DNA from: Nakamurella sp040546275 | Lineage (GTDB): Bacteria > Actinomycetota > Actinomycetes > Mycobacteriales > Nakamurellaceae | Assembly (NCBI RefSeq): GCF_040546275.1 | Contig: NZ_JBEPNO010000014.1 | Coordinates: 62,001-126,000 of the forward strand | Reading direction: 5' to 3' | DNA length: 64,000 bases | In this document: positions 57,482-64,000 of the stretch, piece after piece | Layout of the letters: each line of letters opens with the position of its first letter | Position numbering within the stretch: the stretch's first letter is position 1 | Made by a program: the position numbers and the translations under genes | Notes under the pieces: generated by a model | What the model was told of the DNA's origin: nothing | Databases searched by the model: none | Seen by the model: the letters and a program-made list of their open reading frames with translations, nothing else

Positions 57482-58129
57482 TCAGTGCTGGACGGGAGTG
57501 CCGAGCGGAAGGCCGGCGCCTCCCGTGGTCTGGATGCACGAATCGACGAAGATGTATGCGCCCACCGCTGCGAAGGCCAGTGCGAGGTACCCGCCGAGGT
57601 ACCCCATCCCGGTCGAGGCGCTCGCGGTGGCGATGAGCGTGGCGATCAGCGACAGGTCGATCAGCACGAACACCGCGGTGAAGGCCAGCGGCAGGCGCAG
57701 CGTGCCGACCGTCAGCAGCACGATCACCACCAGCCAGGAGATCAGGAACAGCTCGACGGTCGAGGTCACATCGGCGGCGGCGACCGCATACCAGTTGTGG
57801 GTCAGGCCGAGGATCAACGCTGCGTAGCTGAGCCAGAACCCGGCGAAGATCGCGAAGATCCCCGCGACCGCACTCTGTCCGAGGGAGATGGCCCACACCG
57901 CTGCGAGCAGGGTGCCCAATCCGGTGGCGGCCAGGATGATGGCCAGCGGTGCGCCGCCCCCCGCGGCCGAGACGAAGCCGACCTGTTGCAGGCCAAGGGC
58001 TATCGATCCGACGGCGAACAGTGGTACGCCGACGATGGCCGGATTGCCCACCGGTGCGGCGGGTTCGGGCTGGACGGGAGCGGGGACCGGACGTTCGGCG
58101 GCCGGGGTGGGGGTGATGGTGGCTGTCAT
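57482..58129 (-). CDS. GPR1/FUN34/YaaH (SatP-type) acetate/succinate uptake transporter
   Basis: Membrane protein of 215 residues with six predicted helices. The N-terminal motif NPAIVGVPLFAVGSIALG corresponds to the NPAPLGL signature of this family, with a proline-rich cytoplasmic tail before it. The family moves acetate, succinate or protons across the membrane. There is no obvious partner. It is divergent from the LOG gene across a 325-base gap. Confidence 0.88.
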   Translation of the reverse strand: MTATITPTPAAERPVPAPVQPEPAAPVGNPAIVGVPLFAVGSIALGLQQVGFVSAAGGGAPLAIILAATGLGTLLAAVWAISLGQSAVAGIFAIFAGFWLSYAALILGLTHNWYAVAAADVTSTVELFLISWLVVIVLLTVGTLRLPLAFTAVFVLIDLSLIATLIATASASTGMGYLGGYLALAFAAVGAYIFVDSCIQTTGGAGLPLGTPVQH

Positions 58130-58454
58130 GGAACTCCTTCGGTTCGCTTTCGCGGTGTCGGCCGCTCATCGTCGAGCGGCCCCGAGGCCGGCGCGTGGTG
58201 GTCCGGGCGTCGGTCACCGCCCCGCGACCGAATGATCGGAGGGAGTGGCCGGTGCCGTGTTCCGCGGAGCGGAGGTCACCGTCCTGCGTGCGTCGTGCGC
58301 ATCGTCGTGCAGATCACACCGCACGTCCGGCAACGGAAGTCGTCTCTTTCTGAGACAACGCGTTAGTTGCTGCGCCGGCGGCAGCGATCCATCCCACGTC
58401 GCGATGTCGGCCGGTCACCGCAGGCGGGCCACGGGTGACGCTTACTGTGGCGAC
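58130..58454. promoter_or_regulatory. Divergent intergenic region between satP-like and LOG genes
   Basis: No gene is supported in these 325 bases. It contains a small inverted repeat, GTCTC-TTTCT-GAGAC at 58342-58356, in the less GC-rich middle. A TACTGT at 58443-58448 is six bases before the LOG GTG and fits a leaderless promoter. A regulator or promoter for the satP-like gene is expected but not visible. Confidence 0.4.
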
Positions 58455-59252
58455 GTGACGAACGACAACACACCCCAGCCTGTCGGCGAGCAGGACGTCC
58501 GCGCGGAGACGTCCGGCGAGAAACACCGCGGACCGGTGGTGCTACGCGGAACCCAGTCCGAGAGCACCAGCACGACGGATCAGCGGCTGCTGGACTCACG
58601 GGGACCGACCGACTGGGTGCACACCGACCCGTGGCGGGTACTGCGCATCCAGGCGGAGTTCGTCGAGGGGTTCGGCGCACTCGCCGGTCTGCCGCGGGCC
58701 GTCACCGTGTTCGGCAGCGCCAGGACCAAGCCCGACAACCCCGAGTACAGCAAGGCGATGGAGATCGGCGGTGCGCTGGCCAAGGAGGGCTTCGCCGTCA
58801 TCACCGGCGGCGGTCCCGGAATCATGGAGGCGGCCAACCGTGGGGCGAAGGAGGCCGGCGGCCTGTCGGTCGGCCTCGGCATCGAGCTGCCGTTCGAGCA
58901 GGGCATCAACCGATACGTGGACCTCGGGATCAACTTCCGCTACTTCTTCGCCCGCAAGACGATGTTCGTCAAGTACTCGCAGGCGTTCGTCTGCCTGCCC
59001 GGCGGGTTCGGAACGCTCGACGAGCTCTTCGAGGCGCTGACCCTGGTGCAGACCAAGAAGGTCACCAAGTTCCCGGTGGTGCTGTTCGGCTCCGAGTACT
59101 GGGGCGGGCTGGTCGACTGGATCGAGAAGTCGGTGGCCGGCGCCGGCAACATCGGCCTGCCCGACATGGCCCTCCTGCACGTCACCGACGACGTCGACGA
59201 CATGATCCGCGTCGTCCACGACGCTCACGCCGCCTGGGTCGCCGCCCACTGA
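58455..59252 (+). CDS. LOG family protein (TIGR00730)
   Basis: Putative cytokinin-riboside 5'-monophosphate phosphoribohydrolase of 265 residues. The nucleotide motif GGGPGIMEAANRGA and PGGFGTLDELFE are both present, and the Rossmann core begins AVTVFGSART near 80-90. The first 75 residues are a polar extension not required in the family. In bacteria these enzymes hydrolyse nucleotide 5'-monophosphates such as AMP. Its place after dapE matches M. tuberculosis Rv1205. The start is GTG, probably leaderless. Confidence 0.92.
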   Translation: MTNDNTPQPVGEQDVRAETSGEKHRGPVVLRGTQSESTSTTDQRLLDSRGPTDWVHTDPWRVLRIQAEFVEGFGALAGLPRAVTVFGSARTKPDNPEYSKAMEIGGALAKEGFAVITGGGPGIMEAANRGAKEAGGLSVGLGIELPFEQGINRYVDLGINFRYFFARKTMFVKYSQAFVCLPGGFGTLDELFEALTLVQTKKVTKFPVVLFGSEYWGGLVDWIEKSVAGAGNIGLPDMALLHVTDDVDDMIRVVHDAHAAWVAAH

Positions 59253-59262
59253 CCCCGGCTGC

Positions 59263-59363
59263 CGCGCTTATCAACTTCGCCTGCGCTCATGATCGGGTCG
59301 ATTTGCTTCACTCGCGTCACAAAATGGGCACGTTCCGCAGCGCGGTCGAAGTTGATAAGCGCG
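59263..59363. repeat. 101-bp palindromic repeat element, copy C
   Basis: A perfect 17-bp inverted repeat (CGCGCTTATCAACTTCG at 59263-59279 and its complement at 59347-59363) bounds a 101-bp element, the same length as copy A. The inner sequence is diverged but has GCGCTCATGA in common with copy B. It occupies nearly all the space between the LOG gene and aroC. Confidence 0.8.
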
Positions 59364-59394
59364 ACGGGGCGGCGCGGGATCGACTCGTGGAAGA

Positions 59395-60633
59395 ATGACG
59401 AACGTGTTGCGTTGGATCACCGCAGGGGAATCACATGGACCTGCACTCGTCGCCGTCCTCGAGGGGCTGCCTGCCGGCGTACCGGTAGCTACCCCTGACA
59501 TCGCCGTACAACTGGCCCGACGCCGGCTCGGCTACGGCCGCGGCGCGCGGATGAAGTTCGAGCAGGACGTGGTGTCGCTGCTCGGCGGCATCCGCCACGG
59601 ACTGACCATCGGCGGTCCCATCGCGGTGCAGATCGGCAACACCGAGTGGCCCAAGTGGGAACAGATCATGTCCCCGGACCCGGTGGACCCCGACATCCTC
59701 GCCGGTCTGGCCCGCAACGCGCCGCTCACCCGCCCGCGCCCCGGCCACGCCGATCTCGCCGGCATGCAGAAGTACGGGTTCGACGACGCCCGCCCGGTGC
59801 TGGAGCGTGCCTCGGCCCGGGAGACCGCTGCCCGGGTCGCGCTCGGGACCATCGCCCAGCACTTCCTGCGCGAGGTCCTCGGCGCCGAGGTCGTCTCGCA
59901 CGTCGTCTCGATCGGTGACGCCGATGCGATCGACGGGCCGCTGCCCACCCCGGCAGACCGGGAGACCATCGACGCCTCGCCGGTCCGGGCGCTCGACCAG
60001 CGCTCGACCGACATCCTGGTCACCGAGATCGAAGCGGCCAAGGCCGACGGCGACACCCTCGGTGGCGTGGTCGAAGTGCTCGTCTACGGTCTGCCGCCCG
60101 GGCTCGGCTCGTTCGTCCAGGGCGATCGCAAGCTGGACGCCCGACTCGCCGCCGCTCTGATGGGCATCCAGGCCATCAAGGGTGTCGAGATCGGTGATGG
60201 GTTCGCCACCGCCCGCCGTCGCGGCTCGAAGGCCCACGACGAGATCGACCCCCGTCATCCGGGCGTCACCCGCCGTTCCAACCGCGCGGGCGGCATCGAG
60301 GGCGGCATGACCAACGGCGAGGTCCTCCGGGTGCGCGCCGCCATGAAGCCGATCTCGACGGTGCCGCGCGCGCTGGCCACCGTCGACGTGGTGACCGGTG
60401 ATCCGGCCGTGGCCATCCACCAGCGCAGTGACGTGTGTGCGGTACCCGCCGCCGGTGTGGTGGCCGAGGCGATGGTCGCGCTCGTCGTGGCCGATGCGGT
60501 GGTCGAGAAGTTCGGCGGCGACTCGGTGACCGAGGTGCGGCGCAACGTCCGCGCCTATCTGGACACCCTCACCGGAACCCTGCCGATCCCCGCGGACCAG
60601 ACGACCGCGGACACCGCCGCGGCCGCTTCCTGA
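59395..60633 (+). CDS. aroC: Chorismate synthase
   Basis: FMN-dependent enzyme of 412 residues that makes chorismate from EPSP, the last step of the shikimate pathway. ITAGESHGPAL near 9-19, RPGHADLAGMQKYGFDDAR and RRSNRAGGIEGGMTNG are signatures, with the FMN-site histidines. GGAAGA is only a few bases before the ATG at 59395; the GTG at 59404 gives the mycobacterial-type start VLRWITAGESHG and better spacing, so either is possible. It leads the aroCKBQ-pepP cluster. Confidence 0.97.
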   Translation: MTNVLRWITAGESHGPALVAVLEGLPAGVPVATPDIAVQLARRRLGYGRGARMKFEQDVVSLLGGIRHGLTIGGPIAVQIGNTEWPKWEQIMSPDPVDPDILAGLARNAPLTRPRPGHADLAGMQKYGFDDARPVLERASARETAARVALGTIAQHFLREVLGAEVVSHVVSIGDADAIDGPLPTPADRETIDASPVRALDQRSTDILVTEIEAAKADGDTLGGVVEVLVYGLPPGLGSFVQGDRKLDARLAAALMGIQAIKGVEIGDGFATARRRGSKAHDEIDPRHPGVTRRSNRAGGIEGGMTNGEVLRVRAAMKPISTVPRALATVDVVTGDPAVAIHQRSDVCAVPAAGVVAEAMVALVVADAVVEKFGGDSVTEVRRNVRAYLDTLTGTLPIPADQTTADTAAAAS

Positions 60634-60648
60634 GACGGCGTCACGACG

Positions 60649-61284
60649 GTGACGGCCGGGAACGCGACGGAGTCGGCATGGCGTCCCGGGCCGGGGACCG
60701 CTGCCGACCGGGCCAAGGCCGTTGCGCAGCGCGAGGCTGCGGGACGTGGTGAGAACGCTTTCGCGCCAACGGGAACGCGTCCGGCAGTGGTTTTGGTCGG
60801 TCCACCCGGCTCGGGCAAAACCACCGTCGGATCAGCGATCTCGCGAATGACCGGCCTGCCGATGCGCGACACGGACGCGGACATCGAGGCCCGAGCCGGC
60901 CGGAGCATCCCCGACATCTTCTTGGAGGACGGCGAATCGGGTTTCCGGACGCTGGAACGGGAGGCCGTCGCTGTGGCTCTGGGCGAGCACCACGGTGTCC
61001 TGGCCCTGGGGGGCGGCGCGGTACTGGCCGCCGAGACCCGAGAGTTGTTGGTGGGCCACGATGTGGTCTTCCTGAACCTGTCGATGCCGACCGGCGTCCG
61101 CCGGACGGGTCTGGCCGTCAATCGACCACTGCTGGCCGGGATCAATCCGCGCGCCACCTACAAGGCTCTGCTCGAGGCCCGGCTGGTCTTCTACCGGGAG
61201 ACGGCGCGCGTCGAGATCGAAACCGATCAGCTGAGCGTCGCCGACGTCGCGAGACTGATCATCGAGAAGTTGGAGCTGGTATGA
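60649..61284 (+). CDS. aroK: Shikimate kinase
   Basis: NMP-kinase-fold enzyme that phosphorylates shikimate at O3. The P-loop GPPGSGKTT is near 51-59. The shikimate-binding residues are in RDTDADIE, FRTLEREAV and ALGGGAVL, and the lid in AVNRPLL. The 211-residue frame has about 45 more N-terminal residues than usual, with no visible domain, so translation may start downstream. The stop overlaps the aroB ATG as ATGA. Confidence 0.93.
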   Translation: MTAGNATESAWRPGPGTAADRAKAVAQREAAGRGENAFAPTGTRPAVVLVGPPGSGKTTVGSAISRMTGLPMRDTDADIEARAGRSIPDIFLEDGESGFRTLEREAVAVALGEHHGVLALGGGAVLAAETRELLVGHDVVFLNLSMPTGVRRTGLAVNRPLLAGINPRATYKALLEARLVFYRETARVEIETDQLSVADVARLIIEKLELV

Positions 61285-62408
61285 CGAGTGCCGTCAGCGA
61301 TCCCGTGGTCGTCCAGGTGGCGGGGCCGTCGCCCTACCAGGTCACCATCGGCCGCGGCCTGCTGGACGAGTTGGTCGCCGCCGCCACCTCGACCGGACAA
61401 GCCGGTCGTGCCGCGTTGATCCACGCCCCGACCCTGGCGTTGACCGCCGAGGCCATCCGAGATGCTCTGGAGTCGGCCGGGATCAAGACGCATCTGCTGG
61501 AGATCCCGGATGCCGAGGACGGGAAGTCCCTCGAGGTGCTGGGTTTCTGCTGGGACGTGTTCGGTGAGATCGGGCTGGAGCGCAGCGATCTCGTCCTGGG
61601 CCTCGGCGGAGGCAGCGTCACCGATCTGGCCGGCTTCGCCGCGGCCACCTGGATGCGTGGGGTTCGCGTCATCCAGGTACCGACCACGCTGCTCGGGATG
61701 GTGGACGCGGCCGTCGGCGGAAAGACCGGGATCAACACCGGCGCGGGCAAGAACATGGTGGGCGCGTTCTACGAGCCGGCCGCCGTCGTCGTCGACCTGG
61801 CCACATTGGAGTCGTTGCCGCCCAACGAGTTGGTCGCCGGTATGGCCGAGGTGGTCAAGTGCGGCTTCATCGCCGACCCGGAGATCCTGACGTTGATCGA
61901 GGCCGACTCCGCTGCCGCCGTCGATCCGTCCGGTCCGGCACTGGCCGAACTGGTGCGGCGGGCCATCACGGTGAAGGCCACCGTCGTCGCCGCCGATCTG
62001 AAGGAGTCCGATCTGCGCGAGATCCTCAACTACGGGCACACTCTCGCCCACGCGATCGAGAAGCGGGAAAAGTTCCGCTGGCGTCATGGGGCCGCGGTGT
62101 CGGTCGGTCTGGTCTTCGCGGCCGAGCTCGCCAGGGCCGCCGGACGGCTGGACGACGTCACCGCCGACCGTCATCTGGAGGTTCTGCACATGCTGGGCCT
62201 TCCCACCACCTACGACCCGGATGCGTTGGGCGAGTTGGTGAAGATCATGGGTTCGGACAAGAAGACCCGCTCGGGGGTGCTGCGATTCGTGGTGCTCGAT
62301 GGTCTGGCCAAGCCCGGTCGGCTGGCCGGGCCGGACCCGTCGCTCCTCGCTGCGGCCTACTCGGTGATCGCCGGCCGGGCGAAACCTCCTGGCCTCGTGC
62401 AGTTGTGA
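61281..62408 (+). CDS. aroB: 3-dehydroquinate synthase
   Basis: NAD- and zinc-dependent cyclase of 375 residues, the second step of the shikimate pathway. GLGGGSVTDLAGFAA is the NAD-binding loop, PTTLLGMVDAAVGGKTGIN the phosphate-binding region, and metal ligands lie in EVVKCGFI, NYGHTLAHAIE and RHGAAVSVG. The length is typical. It is coupled to aroK by ATGA overlap. Confidence 0.97.
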   Translation: MTSAVSDPVVVQVAGPSPYQVTIGRGLLDELVAAATSTGQAGRAALIHAPTLALTAEAIRDALESAGIKTHLLEIPDAEDGKSLEVLGFCWDVFGEIGLERSDLVLGLGGGSVTDLAGFAAATWMRGVRVIQVPTTLLGMVDAAVGGKTGINTGAGKNMVGAFYEPAAVVVDLATLESLPPNELVAGMAEVVKCGFIADPEILTLIEADSAAAVDPSGPALAELVRRAITVKATVVAADLKESDLREILNYGHTLAHAIEKREKFRWRHGAAVSVGLVFAAELARAAGRLDDVTADRHLEVLHMLGLPTTYDPDALGELVKIMGSDKKTRSGVLRFVVLDGLAKPGRLAGPDPSLLAAAYSVIAGRAKPPGLVQL

Positions 62409-62448
62409 CGTCTCAATGCGCACTCCACCCCACAGAGCGGACGCCCCG

Positions 62449-62907
62449 ATGAACAAGGTCCTCGTCCTGAACGGCGTCAACCTCGGGCGGCTGGGCACCC
62501 GGGAGCCGTCCGTCTACGGATCGACCAGCTACCCGCAGTTGGCCGCTTCCCTGGTCGCTCGCGGCTCGGCGCTGGGCCTGGACGTCGAGGTGCGGCAGAC
62601 CGACGACGAGGCCGAGATGATCGGCTGGCTCCACGAATCCGCCGACGCCGGCACACCGGTGGTGCTCAACCCGGCTGCCTGGTCGCACTACTCGATCGCC
62701 CTCCGGGACGCGGTTGCCCAACGCACGGCGCCGCTGATCGAGGTGCACATCAGCAACGTCCACACGCGCGAGGAGTTCCGTCACCACTCGGTGGTCTCCG
62801 CGGTCGCGACCGGGGTGATCGCCGGTCTCGGCGTCGACGGCTACCGACTGGCGCTGGAACACCTGGCCCACGGATTCGACGCGCAGAGTTCGGAGGCCGC
62901 CCGGTGA
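62449..62907 (+). CDS. aroQ: 3-dehydroquinate dehydratase, type II
   Basis: Dodecameric dehydratase of 152 residues. The N-terminal VLNGVNLGRLGTREPSVYG holds the catalytic loop with the essential Arg and Tyr. NPAAWSHYSIALRDA contains the base-stacking residues, and EVHISNVHTREEFRHHS the catalytic His region. It catalyses the third step of the pathway through an enolate. The ATG at 62449 was chosen because it starts the conserved KVLVLNG. It lies 40 bases after aroB. Confidence 0.97.
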   Translation: MNKVLVLNGVNLGRLGTREPSVYGSTSYPQLAASLVARGSALGLDVEVRQTDDEAEMIGWLHESADAGTPVVLNPAAWSHYSIALRDAVAQRTAPLIEVHISNVHTREEFRHHSVVSAVATGVIAGLGVDGYRLALEHLAHGFDAQSSEAAR

Positions 62908-62935
62908 ACGCTCGCGCGGAGAGACAGGATCACAC

Positions 62936-64000
62936 ATGAGCGACAAGTTGAATCGGCGCCGCGCTCTGCGGGGACTGCTGGCCGACGCCGGGCTGGACGG
63001 TCTGCTGGTCACCGATCTCATCAACCTCCGTTACCTCACGGGGTTCACGGGTTCCAACGCCGCCTTGCTGATCCGTGTCGAGGGCGATGAGCAGTCGCTC
63101 TTCTGCACCGACGGTCGCTACGAGGTGCAGTCGGCGGCGCAGGTCCCCGATCTGCCGCGCATGATCGACCGTCCGTGCGATCTCGCCCTGTTGGCGCAGG
63201 CCTCGGGCCGGGTCGGCTTCGAGGCTCAGTCGGTGTCCGTCTTCCAGTCCGGAGCGCAGCGCACCGCCGCCGCCGCCGACGTGGAGCTCGTCGACACCGT
63301 CGATCTGGTCGAGCGGCTCCGGGCGATCAAGGATCCGGGCGAGATCGACGCGCTGCGCACCGCCTGCGCGGTGGCCGATCGTGCGCTGGCCGAACTGATC
63401 GAGGCCGGCGGAATCCGTCGCGGCCGGACCGAGCGTGACGTCGGCCTTGACCTGGACGAGCGAATGCGTCGCCTGGGTGCCTCCGATCCGGCGTTCGAGA
63501 CGATCGTCGCAGCGGGGGAGAACTCCGCCATTCCGCACCACCGGCCGACCTCGCGTCCGCTGAAAACCGGTGACCTGCTCAAACTGGACTTCGGAGCCGC
63601 GGTGGCCGGCTATCACTCGGACATGACGAGGACCTTCGTGCTGGGCCGCCCGGCCGACTGGCAGATCGAGATCTACACGCTGGTGGAGGCCGCGCAGCAG
63701 GCTGGACGCGACGCGGCCGTGGTCGGCGCGACCGGTGGTGAGGTCGATGCCGCAGCCCGGGATCTGATCACCGCGGCCGGCTTTGGGCCGCAGTTCGCCC
63801 ACGGACTCGGGCACGGGGTGGGGTTGCAGGTGCACGAAGCACCGAGCCTGGCTCGCGGCCAGGCGGGTATCATCAGCGCAGATATGTGTGTCACCGTCGA
63901 GCCAGGTGTGTACCTGCCGGGTCGAGGCGGTGTTCGCATCGAGGACAGCGGCGTGGTCCGGGCGATCGACGGCCTCGACCGGGAGTTCTCCGGCCCCGGC
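62936..64000 (+). CDS. pepP: Xaa-Pro aminopeptidase, M24 family (3' end beyond window)
   Basis: The frame stays open to the last base, so the gene is truncated by the window after 355 codons. The N-terminal creatinase-like domain is at about 1-125. The pita-bread domain shows the five metal ligands: Asp in LKLDFGAA, Asp in HSDMTRTF, His in HGLGHGVG, Glu in TVEPGVYL and Glu in RIEDSG. It removes N-terminal residues before proline. It follows aroQ by 28 bases, as in mycobacteria, where efp comes next; that is not visible here. Confidence 0.93.
   Translation, partial: MSDKLNRRRALRGLLADAGLDGLLVTDLINLRYLTGFTGSNAALLIRVEGDEQSLFCTDGRYEVQSAAQVPDLPRMIDRPCDLALLAQASGRVGFEAQSVSVFQSGAQRTAAAADVELVDTVDLVERLRAIKDPGEIDALRTACAVADRALAELIEAGGIRRGRTERDVGLDLDERMRRLGASDPAFETIVAAGENSAIPHHRPTSRPLKTGDLLKLDFGAAVAGYHSDMTRTFVLGRPADWQIEIYTLVEAAQQAGRDAAVVGATGGEVDAAARDLITAAGFGPQFAHGLGHGVGLQVHEAPSLARGQAGIISADMCVTVEPGVYLPGRGGVRIEDSGVVRAIDGLDREFSGPG

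Noticed and set aside
54420..58217. A 1265-codon minus-strand open frame
   Set aside because: Only its last 328 codons are dapD. The rest is antisense to dapE and overlaps other well-supported genes, and its translation is low-complexity Arg/Gly-rich, typical of high-GC shadow frames.

Overview
The window is a gene-dense, high-GC chromosomal segment from an actinobacterium. Three things point there: the mycothiol gene mshB, succinylase-branch lysine genes (dapC, dapD, dapE), and two gene orders that match Mycobacterium. One is typA - lpqW-like lipoprotein - mshB - ferredoxin - dapC - dapD/dapE - LOG; the other is aroC-aroK-aroB-aroQ-pepP. Start codons are often GTG, four-base ATGA/GTGA overlaps are common, and several genes look leaderless. 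The genus cannot be fixed from sequence alone. A non-mycobacterial lineage such as Nakamurella or relatives is a guess. No tRNA, rRNA, transposase, phage gene or CRISPR array was seen.

Layout. Positions 1-1.9 kb hold the end of a sulfonate/sulfate-type uptake operon and a CbiX-type chelatase. 2.0-5.2 kb carry alkylation repair (an Ada-AlkA fusion with Ogt) and a methyltransferase. 5.3-9.9 kb carry ychF and two toxin-antitoxin pairs, ParD-like/zeta-type and Phd/PIN. 10-13.7 kb hold an alcohol dehydrogenase/esterase pair, a WYL regulator and small VOC or unknown genes. 13.8-17.0 kb hold a NarL-type two-component system flanked by two secreted-protein genes that share a 20-bp upstream element. 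17-24.5 kb hold an SDR/MarR/MFS group, a cytochrome P450 coupled to a large membrane protein, and a GT87 mannosyltransferase-like gene. 24.4-28.6 kb is a TPP-riboswitch-controlled thiamine ABC transporter. 28.6-32.4 kb hold a Nudix fusion and a polar amino-acid ABC transporter. 32.5-36 kb are accessory: a beta-helix protein, an MDMPI-like protein, an AbiEi/nuclease-like protein and a repeat cluster. 36-59 kb are the conserved typA-to-LOG block, into which a dipeptide-type ABC operon has been placed. 59-64 kb are the shikimate genes and a truncated pepP.

How the genes work together. The aro genes make chorismate. dapC, dapD and dapE supply meso-diaminopimelate and lysine for the wall, next to a lysozyme-like membrane-anchored protein. 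mshB and fdxA serve thiol and redox metabolism. Five solute-uptake systems or solute-binding proteins indicate a scavenging lifestyle.

The least explained features are these: a three-copy family of 81-101-bp palindromic elements (4.2, 51.7 and 59.3 kb); the shared palindromic box around the two-component system; an 8-bp tandem array that forms a chain of ATGA stop/start overlaps leading into the P450 gene; a cluster of ACCGGT half-sites upstream of typA; and a DppB-type permease carrying a membrane insertion of about 170-200 residues.
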